Assembly (NCBI GenBank): GCA_003577305.1
Contig: QEVL01000019.1
Span: 1 to 64,000 of the forward strand
From: Burkholderiales bacterium
Lineage (GTDB): Bacteria; Pseudomonadota; Gammaproteobacteria; Burkholderiales; Burkholderiaceae_E
Reading direction: 5' to 3'
Length of the DNA: 64,000 nt
Made by a program: the position numbers and the translations under genes. The notes beneath the pieces were generated by a model. The model saw nothing but the letters and a program-made list of their open reading frames with translations, was not told where the DNA came from and searched no databases. Shown here piece after piece: positions 1 to 9,393 of the stretch (positions within the stretch are counted from its first letter, which is position 1; each line of letters starts with the position of its first letter).

Positions 1-13
1 CGCGGGAGCGAAG

Positions 14-96
14 CGGAGACCGCACGCGCGCAGCGCGAGTCGGCCCCTGTCTGAGGGAGCGAAGCGACCGAGTTGGGGCCGACGGTGCGGGCTCCG
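14..96. repeat. Nested inverted repeat in the intergenic region
   Basis: Two nested stems are visible. The outer arms are at 14-25 and 85-96 (11 of 12 bases pair). The inner arms are at 40-47 and 75-82 (TCGGCCCC against GGGGCCGA, perfect). The phrase GGGAGCGAAGCG also occurs twice. It lies past the end of the minus-strand CBS gene and could be a terminator or a REP-like intergenic repeat. There is no T-run, so termination is only a guess. The rest of 1-215 holds no gene I can support. Confidence 0.45.
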
Positions 97-215
97 CGCA
101 AGCGACCAAGCGTTTCCGTAGGACAGCGCGTCCGCGTCCGACACCGGGCGCACGGCCCCCAAGGGCGCCTACGGCCCACCGCTCGGGCGCCGCACGCAAC
201 CCAACGCAATCGCGA

Positions 216-680
216 TCACCCCTCGACCGGCCAGTCGCGGATGTACGCCTTCAGCATCCGGTTCTCGAAGCTCTGCTCCTCGAGCACCGCCTTGGCCACG
301 TCGTGAAACGAAATCACGCCGAGCAGCACCGTGCCGTCCATCACCGGCAGGTAGCGCTGGCGCGTCTCGAGCATCACCCGGCGCAGCTCGTTCACGTCCA
401 TCTCGGGGGAGACGACGAACGGGTCGGCGTTCATCACGTCGCGCACCACGATCTCGGCGACCGGTGGCGTGGGACCCGCGCGGTGCTCGAGCTGGCGGCG
501 TGCGAGCACGCGCACGATCTCGCGGAACGTGAGCATGCCGGCGAGTCGTCCGCGATCCATGACGACGAGCGAGCCGACGTCGTGATCGGCCATCGTGATC
601 ACGCAGTCGGACAGCATCGTTTCCGGGTTCACCGTGAACAGCGTGCTGCCCTTCACCCGAAGCACTTCGCTGACCTGCAT
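216..680 (-). CDS. CBS-domain protein
   Basis: A 154-residue cytosolic protein made of two tandem CBS motifs (about 1-65 and 80-150), a module that usually senses adenine nucleotides. The patterns DHDVGSLVVMD and RQRYLPVMDGTVLLGVISFHD are typical of stand-alone CBS-pair proteins. The start at 680 is chosen because a strong GGAGGAG ribosome site lies just upstream; longer in-frame starts give an unrelated Arg/Ser-rich leader. It is the last gene before the window edge on this strand, 100 bp after the chemosensory kinase, and may or may not be cotranscribed with it. The ligand and partner are unknown. Confidence 0.85.
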   Translation of the reverse strand: MQVSEVLRVKGSTLFTVNPETMLSDCVITMADHDVGSLVVMDRGRLAGMLTFREIVRVLARRQLEHRAGPTPPVAEIVVRDVMNADPFVVSPEMDVNELRRVMLETRQRYLPVMDGTVLLGVISFHDVAKAVLEEQSFENRMLKAYIRDWPVEG

Positions 681-780
681 GTCTCCTCCAGTGCATCCGT
701 TGCTGCCCCCGTCGGCCAGGATGCCCCGATCGATGCTATCGCAACGCGGCGCCCCGGGACAAGAGCGCCCCGGGCGGGCT

Positions 781-3700
781 TCAGCGCCGCTCGAGCAGGC
801 GCGCGATGTGGCTCGCGAGCGCGTCTTCGGTGTACGGCTTCGTGAGGAAGACGTCGACACCCGCATCGAGTGCGAGCTGCCGGTGCTTCTCGGAGGAGCG
901 CGAGGTGATCATGACGACCGGAACCGAGCGGGTCGCCGGCTTCTCGCGCAGCGCGCGCACCAGTTCCACGCCGTTCATCCGCGGCATTTCGAGGTCAGCC
1001 AGCACCAGCGCGGGCACGCGGCGCGCCACGCATTCGAGCGCCTCGATGCCGTCGGCGGCGCTGTCGGCCTGGAAGCCCAGGTCGCGAACGAAGTTCTCCA
1101 TCGTGCGGCGCACGCTCACCGAATCGTCGACGACCAGGCACACCGGCAGTGCGCGCCGTGCCGCCTCGAGCGCCGGCGCCGCACGTGCGCCTTCGCGCGC
1201 AGCCAGCAGCACGGGCAGATCGACCACCGGTGCGACGGCGCCGTCGCCCAGCACCGCGGCCCCTTCGATCCCGGGAATCGGCGGCAGGAACGCGGCCAGC
1301 GGGCGCACCACGACGTTGCGCGTCTGCCCGGGTTCGGCGACCAGCACCGCGACCCGCTCGCCGCCGGGCAGGCGCACCTGCAGCACCGCGGGCGCTGCGG
1401 GCTGCGCGCCGGGCGGTGGCGCGAACGCATCCTCGGGCAGCCCGAGTGCATCTTCGAGCCGCACCAGTCGCATCGGGCCCGAGGTGCCCATGAAGCGCCG
1501 CGTCCCGTCCGCGTCGTCGACGAAGCGCTCGGGACTCAGCACCTGCTCGACCTCGCGCACCGCCAGCGCCAGCACGTGCGAGTCCGAGCGCACCACGATG
1601 ACCGGCAACGCGGCCATGCGCACCGGCACGCGCAGGCGCACGCGCATGCCCTCGCCCGGCGTCGACGAGATGTCGACCGTGCCGCGCTGTTCGCGCACTG
1701 CCTGGTTCACGACGTCCAGGCCGATGCCGCGGCCCGAGAGCTGCGTTGCACGTGCGCGCGTGGAGAAGCCGGGCAGCAGAACGAAGCGCGCCAGCGTCGC
1801 GTCGTCGCAGCGCTCCCCCGCGTCGAGCAGGCCGAGCGCGACCGCGCGATCGCGCACCGCGTGCAGATCGAGCCCGCGGCCGTCGTCGCTGCAATCGATC
1901 ACCAGGTCGGCGCCCTCGCGGGCGAAGCCGAGCACGATGCTGCCGGCGGGCGGCTTGCCCAACGCCTGCCGCTGCAGCGGCGACTCGATGCCGTGATCGA
2001 TCGCGTTGCGCAGCAGGTGCGCCACCGGTTCGACCAGCGCCTGCAGCAACTGTGTGTCGATCTCGGTGGATTCGCCCTCGACCTGAAGGCTCGCCTCGTG
2101 GCCGCTCGCGCGCACCGCCTGCCGCACGGTGCGCCGCCAGCGCGGCAGCACCATGTCCACGCGCACCGTGCGCGTCTGCAGCGCCGCCTCGCGCAGTTCG
2201 ACCTGCACGCGCTCGAGCTGCGACAGCGAGTCGCGCAGCGCCGCCACCGTGCCTCCGAGCGTCTGTTCGATCAGCCGCCCGTCCGCGCCCGACTCGGCGA
2301 TGCGGCGCGACACCATGTGCAGGTCGTCGTATTCGTCGAGTTCGAGCGCGTCGAAGTGCGCACTCTCGCGCGCGCGGCGCTCGCCCAGCGCGGTGCCGCG
2401 CACGTCGACCAGTCGTTCCAGTTCTCCGGCGAGATCCTGCAGCTGGTCGGTGCCCATCCGCAACGTGGCGCGCATCCGGTCGACCTCGAGCGCCTGCTCC
2501 TGCGCCTGCGACAGCAGGATCGCCGCCTCGTTGGCGCTGGCCAGCAGGCGTTCGATCAGCGAGGCCGGCACCCTCAGCCATTCGTCGGCGCCCGCCCCCG
2601 GCTCGGGCGGCGGTGAAACCGGCTCGGCGGGTTCGGCAGCCGGCTCGATGACCGGTTCGACGACCGGCTCGACGGGTTCGGCGGCCGGTTCGACGACCGG
2701 TTCGACGATCGGCGCGGCCTGCTCGGCCCCGATCACCGGCGGGACGGGCGCCCGCCAGGCGTCGGGTTGCTGCAGCAGGCGGTTGGTCCAGTCGCGCACC
2801 GACCGCAGCACCTCGAGCGGCTGTCGCGGCGGCGCTCCGAGCCCGGCCACCGACTCGCTCATCTCGGCAACGCAATCGGCGGCGTCGGCCAGGACCCCGG
2901 CCAGCTCGGGCGAAAGCGCAGCGTCGGCCGGCGCCAACAGCTGCAGCAGGTCTTCGAGCTGGTGCGTGAGCAACGCGATGCCGCGCACGCCCACGGTGTT
3001 CGCGGACCCCTTCAGCGTGTGCGCGATGCGCTGCGCCGATGCGATCGCCTCGGCCGAACCCGCGCCGACGCGCTCGATGCACGCGGAGAGCTCCGCCGAC
3101 AGCGCCGGCAGTTCGCGCAGCAGGTTCTCGACCACGCCGCGGTCGGCGTCGAACGGGATCTCGAGCGACAGTTCGCTCTCGTCGACCGCCTCTTCGGCGG
3201 CAGCGACGCGCCGTGTGCCGACCGTGGCGAGCGTGTCGAAACGGTGCCGGGCCGCGGCGATCGCCTCCGGCGCTGCCGGCCGCGGCCAGGCCGGGTCTTC
3301 GAGCAGGGCAAGCGCGCCGGCGGTCGCCTGCGGCGAGGGCGCGCCGAACAAGCGTGCCCAGGCAGGCCCGAGCTGCGCGAGCAGCTCGCGATGCCGTGCG
3401 GCGAACCGCGGGGGTTCGCGCGCGAGCGTCAGCAGGTTGGCGCCGAGCCCTTCGAGCACCGCGGCAACCGGCTCCAGGCCGATGAAGCCCACCGCGTTCG
3501 CGAAACGCTCCACCGCATCGGCGGCGGCCTCCAGCGCATCGGCGAGTTGGGCCTCGTGCTGCCCGGCCGGCGTGGCGGGATCAGCTTCGGCGAGCGCTGC
3601 GGCGAACTCCTCGTCGAGTTGCCCGGCCGCCTCGGCGAGCATCTCCAGTTCGTCCGCACCGACCTCCAGCGCGGCGGGCTGCATCGCTGCCAGCGTCGCG

Positions 3701-4221
3701 GCCGCGATCCGCTCGGCGTCCTGGCGCAGCCGCGCGGAGATCGGCCCGAGCAGATCGGCGCTCACGCGCGCGGCCATTCCCGGCCAGTCGCGCAGCCGCT
3801 CGATCAGGCTGCCGGCTTCCGACGCAGGCAGTTGCCCGCTGCAGAAAGCGATTGCGTCCGACACCCAGCCCTCGGCCGATGCGAGTTCCAGCGCGCCGTC
3901 CTCGGGACGCACCGGGCCGAGCAGGTGCGCACGCAGCAGCCCCACCGCGTGACCGAGCCCGACCAGTTCGAGTTCCAGTGCGGCGCGGGCGAGCCGCCCG
4001 AGCGCGTCGGCAAGCCCGGTGCGCCAGCTTGCGACGGCCGCTGCTGCGCCGGCAGCCTCCTGCGGCGCGTGTCCGACCACTTCGGCGTCGGTCGCGTGAA
4101 TCAGCGGCTCGAGAAGGCCGACCGCCGCCGCATCCAGCGCATCGAGCCGGGCGTCGCCCTGCGCGGCCGCGCGCCGGGCCGGATCGTCCGGATGCGGGGT
4201 CGGGTTCGGAGTCGGGCTCAC
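781..4221 (-). CDS. pilL: Hybrid chemotaxis histidine kinase of the Pil-Chp system (ChpA/PilL-like)
   Basis: A 1146-residue CheA-type kinase that should control type IV pilus extension and retraction. The N-terminal ~330 residues are helical and probably hold degenerate Hpt repeats. A canonical Hpt follows with phospho-accepting H401 in AHTLKGSANTVG. A Glu-Pro-Val-rich linker spans about 504-540. The catalytic core shows the N box HLLRNAIDHGIE (735-746), DDGRGLD and GRGIGLDVV, then a CheW-like domain. The C-terminal receiver has D1031/D1032, phospho-site D1076, T1106 and K1128. Translation starts at GTG with GGAG upstream, 16 bp after pilJ. One full Hpt is fewer than in Pseudomonas ChpA. Confidence 0.92.
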   Translation of the reverse strand: MSPTPNPTPHPDDPARRAAAQGDARLDALDAAAVGLLEPLIHATDAEVVGHAPQEAAGAAAAVASWRTGLADALGRLARAALELELVGLGHAVGLLRAHLLGPVRPEDGALELASAEGWVSDAIAFCSGQLPASEAGSLIERLRDWPGMAARVSADLLGPISARLRQDAERIAAATLAAMQPAALEVGADELEMLAEAAGQLDEEFAAALAEADPATPAGQHEAQLADALEAAADAVERFANAVGFIGLEPVAAVLEGLGANLLTLAREPPRFAARHRELLAQLGPAWARLFGAPSPQATAGALALLEDPAWPRPAAPEAIAAARHRFDTLATVGTRRVAAAEEAVDESELSLEIPFDADRGVVENLLRELPALSAELSACIERVGAGSAEAIASAQRIAHTLKGSANTVGVRGIALLTHQLEDLLQLLAPADAALSPELAGVLADAADCVAEMSESVAGLGAPPRQPLEVLRSVRDWTNRLLQQPDAWRAPVPPVIGAEQAAPIVEPVVEPAAEPVEPVVEPVIEPAAEPAEPVSPPPEPGAGADEWLRVPASLIERLLASANEAAILLSQAQEQALEVDRMRATLRMGTDQLQDLAGELERLVDVRGTALGERRARESAHFDALELDEYDDLHMVSRRIAESGADGRLIEQTLGGTVAALRDSLSQLERVQVELREAALQTRTVRVDMVLPRWRRTVRQAVRASGHEASLQVEGESTEIDTQLLQALVEPVAHLLRNAIDHGIESPLQRQALGKPPAGSIVLGFAREGADLVIDCSDDGRGLDLHAVRDRAVALGLLDAGERCDDATLARFVLLPGFSTRARATQLSGRGIGLDVVNQAVREQRGTVDISSTPGEGMRVRLRVPVRMAALPVIVVRSDSHVLALAVREVEQVLSPERFVDDADGTRRFMGTSGPMRLVRLEDALGLPEDAFAPPPGAQPAAPAVLQVRLPGGERVAVLVAEPGQTRNVVVRPLAAFLPPIPGIEGAAVLGDGAVAPVVDLPVLLAAREGARAAPALEAARRALPVCLVVDDSVSVRRTMENFVRDLGFQADSAADGIEALECVARRVPALVLADLEMPRMNGVELVRALREKPATRSVPVVMITSRSSEKHRQLALDAGVDVFLTKPYTEDALASHIARLLERR

Positions 4222-4237
4222 CGCTTCGCTCCGGCAC

Positions 4238-5629
4238 TCACGGCCTGGAGGTTCTGAAGACGCTGACTTCCTCGACGAGCGAGCGCGCGTATTCGACCAG
4301 GCGGCGCGTCTCGATCGACTGCGCCCGCAACTGCCGGGCGGTCTCCGCGCTCGCCTCGCGGATCACGTCGGCGCGCGCCTGCAGCGCCGAGCTGACCCGC
4401 GCCTGTTCCTCGGAAGTGGCCGCGATCTCGCGCACATTCTCGACCAGCGATTCGGTCTCCTGTCGCGTGCGCCGCATCGCCTGTCCGGCATCGTCGGCCA
4501 TCCGGCTGATCTGCACGACCTGCGCAATCGCCTCGTTCATCGCGCGCACCGTCTCGTGCGTGCCTGTCTGGATCGCGTTGACCAGCCGCGAGATCCGCGT
4601 CGCCGACTCGCGCGCCGACTCCGAGAGCCGCTTCACCTCGTCGGCGACCACCGCGAAGCTGCGCCCCGCCTCTCCGGCGCTCGCCGCCTGCATCGAGGCA
4701 TTGAGCGCGAGAATGCCGGTGCGCTGCGCAATCGCCTGGATGATGCCGACCACCTGGCCGATCTCCTGCGAGCGCTCGCCCAGCTGCTTGATGCGCTTGC
4801 CGGTCTCGCGGATCAGCTCGCGCGACTGCGCAATGCCCTGCAGCGTGGCGCCGACCACGCGCACCGCCTCGCCGGTTTCGACGCCGGCGCGCACCGCCGA
4901 CTCGTTCACCTGGCGCGCGCGATCGGCGACGGCGACGAGCGCCTGCGCGGCGCGCGCCAGTTCGGCCGCCGCCAGCCCGACTTCGCGCTGCTCGCGCGCC
5001 GCCGCCTGGATCGCGAGATCCGACTGGCCGCGCACCGCGAACGTGGCCTGCGCCACGTCGCCCGAGAGCGCAGCCACGTTGCTCAGCACGCGCGCGGTCT
5101 CCTCGGTGAGCAGGTTCAGCGCATCGGCGATCGCGCCGGTGACGTTCTCGGTGACCGGCACGCGGATCGACAGGTCCTTCGTCGAGGCGATCGTGCCCAC
5201 GGCCTGCATGATCGCGATGACCGAGTCGTTCAGGTCTTCGCTCTCCCGGATTGCGCGGTTCAGGCCCGCGACGCGATCGTCGAGCAACCGGTCGAGCGCG
5301 TCGGCCAGCCCCGCGAACTCGTCGCGCCCGGGCCAGCGCACGCGTGCGTCGAGATCGCCGTCGGCCAGCGCCTCGAGCGTGGCCTGGATGCGCTCGATCG
5401 GCTCGCTTGCCGAGCGGGCCAGCCGCCGGCCGTAGACGAAGCCGCCGAGTGCCAGCAGCGCGGCCAGCCCCATCACCACCACGACGATGCCGATCGCCTG
5501 GCCTGGTGCCAGCACTTCGCGCGCGATCAGCCACGCGAGCACGGCGGCGATCGTCGCCACTGCCAGCGGAACCGCCGCCAGCACGGTGATGCCGCGGCGC
5601 AATTGCTGCGCGAACGAGCGCGAGGCCAT
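4238..5629 (-). CDS. pilJ: Methyl-accepting chemotaxis protein, PilJ-like, without periplasmic domain
   Basis: A 463-residue inner-membrane receptor that would feed the Pil-Chp kinase. Two transmembrane helices lie at about 13-35 and 45-67, separated by only ~9 residues, so the large periplasmic sensor normal for PilJ is absent. HAMP follows (about 68-120), then a PilJ-type second HAMP-like region, then the signalling hairpin. The tip sequence RTGILALNASMQAASAGEAG carries the AASAGEAGR variant typical of PilJ. The start at 5629 gives a short N-terminus before TM1, 8 bp after pilI. The longer upstream reading is Arg-rich overlap with pilI. Confidence 0.9.
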   Translation of the reverse strand: MASRSFAQQLRRGITVLAAVPLAVATIAAVLAWLIAREVLAPGQAIGIVVVVMGLAALLALGGFVYGRRLARSASEPIERIQATLEALADGDLDARVRWPGRDEFAGLADALDRLLDDRVAGLNRAIRESEDLNDSVIAIMQAVGTIASTKDLSIRVPVTENVTGAIADALNLLTEETARVLSNVAALSGDVAQATFAVRGQSDLAIQAAAREQREVGLAAAELARAAQALVAVADRARQVNESAVRAGVETGEAVRVVGATLQGIAQSRELIRETGKRIKQLGERSQEIGQVVGIIQAIAQRTGILALNASMQAASAGEAGRSFAVVADEVKRLSESARESATRISRLVNAIQTGTHETVRAMNEAIAQVVQISRMADDAGQAMRRTRQETESLVENVREIAATSEEQARVSSALQARADVIREASAETARQLRAQSIETRRLVEYARSLVEEVSVFRTSRP

Positions 5630-5637
5630 CGTTGCGT

Positions 5638-6117
5638 TCAACTCCGCACCAGCACCTCGAACAGGCGCTCGGGATCGACTTCGTAGAGGGCTTCGCCGAC
5701 CTCGGCCGACGCGCGGGGCTCGGGCGCGGCGACATCGAGCGCCGCGGCAAAGGCGCAATCGGGGCGTGTGCCGCGCACCGGATGCCATTGGCCGTCGGCA
5801 AGCGCACGCGGCGGACCGTCAACCAAGAGCGCGGCGGCCTGCGGCGGCCTGCCCACCACCAGCACGTCGTGGCGATCGATCGCCACCGCCCCCGGGGGCC
5901 GGGGCGACGCGTCGAGCACGACCAGCGGCTGGCCGCGCAACTGCATCAGGCCCGCCACGCGCATCGGGGCGAGCGGCAGCGGGTAGAGCGTCGCGTCGGC
6001 GACGAACTCCAGCGGCGTGCCGGCGGGCAGCGCGACGCTCACGCCACCGAGCCGCGCGGCGAAGCGCGTCGCCGACGGCGGCGCGGCATCCGACTCGTCG
6101 AAGGCGGGCGAGCTCAT
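5638..6117 (-). CDS. pilI: CheW-like coupling protein PilI
   Basis: A 159-residue CheW-domain adaptor that should connect the PilJ receptor to the ChpA/PilL kinase. The CheW fold is recognised from the beta-strand pattern around MRVAGLMQLRGQPLVVLD and HDVLVVGRPPQAAALLVD. Its ATG overlaps the TGA of pilH by 4 bp (6114-6117), which implies translational coupling. Identity rests on the weak CheW pattern plus its fixed position between pilH and pilJ. Confidence 0.85.
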   Translation of the reverse strand: MSSPAFDESDAAPPSATRFAARLGGVSVALPAGTPLEFVADATLYPLPLAPMRVAGLMQLRGQPLVVLDASPRPPGAVAIDRHDVLVVGRPPQAAALLVDGPPRALADGQWHPVRGTRPDCAFAAALDVAAPEPRASAEVGEALYEVDPERLFEVLVRS

Positions 6118-6521
6118 CGAAGCGCGAACCTCAGCGCATCGAGCACCTGCGCATCGCTGAAGGGCTTGCCGATCAGCGCCTTGCCGCCCTGCATGCGCGC
6201 CCAGACCTGGTCGGCCCGCTGGCACTTGGTGGAGACGAAGACCACCGGAATCGAGCGCGTGAGCGGATCGACCGCGAGCTTGCGGCAAGTCTGGTAGCCG
6301 TCCATGTCCGGCATCACGATGTCGAGGAAAATGATCGACGGCCGCTCGGCGCGGGCTTTCTCGAGCGCCTCGGCAGCACTGCCGGCGGTGCTCACGCGCC
6401 AGCCGGCATCGGTGAGGATCGTTGTCATCCGCGCGCGCGCGCTGGCCTGGTCGTCGACCACCAGCGCGGTGCGGGCGCACTCGTGCGCCTTCGGCTCCGG
6501 TGCGCGCATCGCCGCGGTCAT
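6114..6521 (-). CDS. pilH: Response regulator PilH-like
   Basis: A single-domain CheY-like receiver of 135 residues. The acidic pocket is D23/D24, the phospho-acceptor is D67 in FLDIVMPDMDGYQTCR, the switch residues are S97/T98 and the lysine is K119 in GKPF. The sequence PDMDGYQTCRKL and the WARMQGGKAYLIGKP-like stretch match PilH regulators of twitching motility. The start at 6521 overlaps the upstream TGA (ATGA), and pilI overlaps its own stop. It probably acts with the PilB/PilT motor side of the type IV pilus; no pilus structural genes lie in this window. Confidence 0.9.
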   Translation of the reverse strand: MTAAMRAPEPKAHECARTALVVDDQASARARMTTILTDAGWRVSTAGSAAEALEKARAERPSIIFLDIVMPDMDGYQTCRKLAVDPLTRSIPVVFVSTKCQRADQVWARMQGGKALIGKPFSDAQVLDALRFALR

Positions 6522-7765
6522 TGTCCCGCCGAACGGGAAGTGCGGCCGGCGGCCGCGTCGTCGCGGGCCGGCGCCGCTGCGCCCTGCGATGCGCCACGCG
6601 CCTGCTGCGGATCGGGGCTCAGCCGGATCAGGCCACCCAGGTCGTCGATGGCCAGCGAGCGGCGCAGGTGTTTCACGACGGCCGCTTCCAGCTGACGCAG
6701 CGGCACCGGCTTCACGAGGTAGCTGCTGCAACCGGCGAGCGCGCCGCGCGCAAGGTCGAACGGCGAGGAACGGCTGGTGAGGATGATGACCGGCAACCCG
6801 CGATGGCGCCGCCGGATCTGCCGGGTGAGCTTGTAGCCGTCCATCTCCGGCATCACGACGTCGACCAGCGCGAGGTCGTAGTGATGCTCGTCGAGCCGCT
6901 CGAGCGCCTGCGCGGCGCTGGCCACCGCGTCGCATTCGATGCGCATCCGGGCGAACGCCAGCGACAGCTGCTTGCGCACCGTCGGACTGTCGTCGACCAC
7001 CAGCACGCGGAGTCGCGGCGCGGATGCCTCCCCGTTCAGCGGGAACGCGAGCAGGTTCGAGGCCGGCCGGGATGCGGCTGCGGCATCGGGCGCAGCCTGC
7101 GGCGTCGGTGCGGGGGGCGCAGCCTGCGGCCCCTGCGCGGGCGCGGCCTGCGGCCCCTGTACAGCCGGGGCCGGCGCGGCGCCGCGTGCAGCCGCTGCGG
7201 CGGTGGCCGAATCGTCCGGCCCTGCGGGCGCGGCTGGCGCTGCCGCAGCCGGTGCGGCGGCGAGCATCGCCGCCTCGCGCGCGCTGTCGCCCTCGCGCGA
7301 CAGACGCGCGGCCTCGCGCAGGAAATCGCGCGTCTGCGGGCTGCCGGCCGCGCCGCCCTGCCCCGGCACCACCGGCGGCGCTGCGCGCAAACCCGCGCGC
7401 AACTCCGGTGCCTGCGCCGTGGGCGCGAGCAGTTCCATCTCGACCACCCGGTTCAGGATCGGCAGCAACTGCAGCGTCAGGCGATCGATCGAGAGCGCGT
7501 GGCGCGCACTGCCCGTGGCCCCGCGCGCCACAGCGTGGACCACCGGCACCCGCCGGTCGAGCGCGCCCAGCCAGTCGAGCGCCCGCACTCCGTCGGGACT
7601 GGCCGGATCGACGATCAGGATGTCCAGGCGATCGGACACCAGCACCGGCTCGAACACGAACTCGAAGCGGTTGTACTGGCTGTGCTTGAACACGATCTCG
7701 ATCAGCCGTACGTCGCGCGGATCGAGACCGGCCGCGGCCACGCGATAGACCGGTCTGCTTGGCAT
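6518..7765 (-). CDS. Two-module PilG-like response regulator with long N-terminal extension
   Basis: A 415-residue protein in the pilG position. The C-terminal receiver (about 252-370) has D258/D259, phospho-acceptor D302 in LVDVVMPEMDGYKLTRQIR, T330 and K352, as in PilG. Residues 1-115 look like a second, degenerate receiver-like alpha/beta domain (strands near VYRVAAAGLD and LDILIVDP). Residues ~165-235 are an Ala/Pro/Gln linker. Typical PilG is only ~130 residues. The start at 7765 is the first ATG with a plausible fold; no good ribosome site is visible, so the exact start is uncertain. It heads the chemosensory operon, divergent from metY. Confidence 0.85.
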   Translation of the reverse strand: MPSRPVYRVAAAGLDPRDVRLIEIVFKHSQYNRFEFVFEPVLVSDRLDILIVDPASPDGVRALDWLGALDRRVPVVHAVARGATGSARHALSIDRLTLQLLPILNRVVEMELLAPTAQAPELRAGLRAAPPVVPGQGGAAGSPQTRDFLREAARLSREGDSAREAAMLAAAPAAAAPAAPAGPDDSATAAAAARGAAPAPAVQGPQAAPAQGPQAAPPAPTPQAAPDAAAASRPASNLLAFPLNGEASAPRLRVLVVDDSPTVRKQLSLAFARMRIECDAVASAAQALERLDEHHYDLALVDVVMPEMDGYKLTRQIRRRHRGLPVIILTSRSSPFDLARGALAGCSSYLVKPVPLRQLEAAVVKHLRRSLAIDDLGGLIRLSPDPQQARGASQGAAAPARDDAAAGRTSRSAGQ

Positions 7766-8033
7766 GGACGATTCGTTCAGTCGTCTTGGCGTGGTTCGTC
7801 GACACGCATTGTCGCTTGAGATGCGCCCGAACCCAAGTCGCCCCCGCACGGCTGTCCCGCGCCGACCACGCGCGGACCGACGACCGGCGCCGGCCTTCGC
7901 GCCGGCGGCACGCCGAATCGTCTCCGGCGGCACCGGTTCGCGCCCGCAGCGCCGCGTTCGCCCGTGCTAGGATCGAACCAGCCCCCGCGAGGCCCGCGGC
8001 CGGCCGCCATCCTTCGTCACCGGGACAGCACCG

Positions 8034-9338
8034 ATGAGCCAGCGCGACTACTACGCATTCGACACGCTGTCGCTTCACGCCGGTGCCGTGCCCGATCGCG
8101 AAACCGGCGCCCGCGCCACCCCGATCTACCTGTCGACCGCCTTCGTGTTCCGCGATTCGGATCACGCTGCCTCGCTGTTCGACATGGAGCAGTCCGGGCA
8201 CGTCTATTCGCGCATCAGCAATCCCACGGTGGCGGTGCTCGAAGAGCGCATCGCCGCGCTCGAGGCCGGCGTGGGCGCGATCGCCACCGCCAGCGGACAG
8301 GCGGCGCTGCACCTGGCAATCGCCACGCTGGCCGGCGCCGGCTCGCACATCGTCGCGTCGCGCGCGCTCTACGGCGGCTCGCACAACCTGCTCGACTTCA
8401 CGCTGCGCCGTTTCGGCATCCAGACCACTTTCGTCGATCCGCGCAGCCCCGATGCCTGGCGCGAAGCGCTGCGTCCGGAAACCCGCCTGCTGTTCGGCGA
8501 GACACTCGGCAACCCGGGGCTCGACGTGCTCGACATTCCGGTGGTGGCCGAGATCGCGCACGCCCACCGCGTGCCGCTGCTGGTCGACTCCACTTTCACC
8601 ACTCCGTATCTCGTGCGCCCGGGCGAACTCGGCGCCGACCTCGTCTGCCATTCGGCGACCAAGTTCCTGTGCGGGCACGGCACCGTCGTCGGGGGGCTGC
8701 TGGTGGACACCGGCCGTTTCGACTGGGACGCCTCCGGGCGCTTTCCCGAACTCACCGAGCCCTACGCGGGCTTTCACGGCATGGTCTTCAGCGAGGAGTC
8801 GACCGTGGCGCCGTTCCTGCTGCGCGCGCGCCGTGAAGGGCTGCGCGACTTCGGCGCCTGCCTGAGCCCGGTGAACGCGTTCGAGATCCTGCAGGGCATC
8901 GAGACGCTGCCGCTGCGCATGGCACGCCACGTCTGCAACGCCGAGCGCGTGGCGCACTTCCTCGCCGCGCACCCGATGGTGACACGCGTGGCCTATCCCG
9001 CGCTGCCGCAGCACCCCGACCACGCGCTCGCGCGCCGGCTCATGCCGCGCGGCTGCGGGGCGGTGATCGGCTTCGAGCTGAAGGGCGATCGCGCGGCCGG
9101 CGCCCGCTTCGTCGAGGCACTGCGGCTGTTCTCGCACCTGGCCAACGTCGGCGACGCACGCTCGCTGGTCATTCATCCGGCCTCGACCACGCACTTCCGG
9201 ATGGACGAACGCGCACTGGCGGCCGCCGGCATCGGCGAAGGCACGCTGCGGCTGTCGATCGGGCTGGAAGATCCCGACGACCTGGTCGCCGACCTCGAAA
9301 CGGCCTTCAAGGCAGCTGCGCGCGCGCCGAAGGCCTGA
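8034..9338 (+). CDS. metY: O-acetylhomoserine aminocarboxypropyltransferase (sulfhydrylase)
   Basis: A 434-residue PLP enzyme of the Cys/Met metabolism family that makes homocysteine (or methionine) directly from O-acetylhomoserine and sulfide or methanethiol. The PLP lysine is K210 in SATKFLCGHG; YSRISNPT and ATASGQAA are family signatures. The length and the insertion after VVGGLLVDTGRFDW favour MetY over the ~390-residue succinyl-homoserine enzyme MetZ. A -10-like TAGGAT (7968-7973) lies ~60 bp upstream without a convincing -35. An alpha/beta hydrolase gene follows on the same strand after 55 bp. Confidence 0.9.
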   Translation: MSQRDYYAFDTLSLHAGAVPDRETGARATPIYLSTAFVFRDSDHAASLFDMEQSGHVYSRISNPTVAVLEERIAALEAGVGAIATASGQAALHLAIATLAGAGSHIVASRALYGGSHNLLDFTLRRFGIQTTFVDPRSPDAWREALRPETRLLFGETLGNPGLDVLDIPVVAEIAHAHRVPLLVDSTFTTPYLVRPGELGADLVCHSATKFLCGHGTVVGGLLVDTGRFDWDASGRFPELTEPYAGFHGMVFSEESTVAPFLLRARREGLRDFGACLSPVNAFEILQGIETLPLRMARHVCNAERVAHFLAAHPMVTRVAYPALPQHPDHALARRLMPRGCGAVIGFELKGDRAAGARFVEALRLFSHLANVGDARSLVIHPASTTHFRMDERALAAAGIGEGTLRLSIGLEDPDDLVADLETAFKAAARAPKA

Positions 9339-9393
9339 GAGCCCGATCCCGCGCCGACCGATCCGCTCCCGACCAACCGACCCGCCGCCCGTC

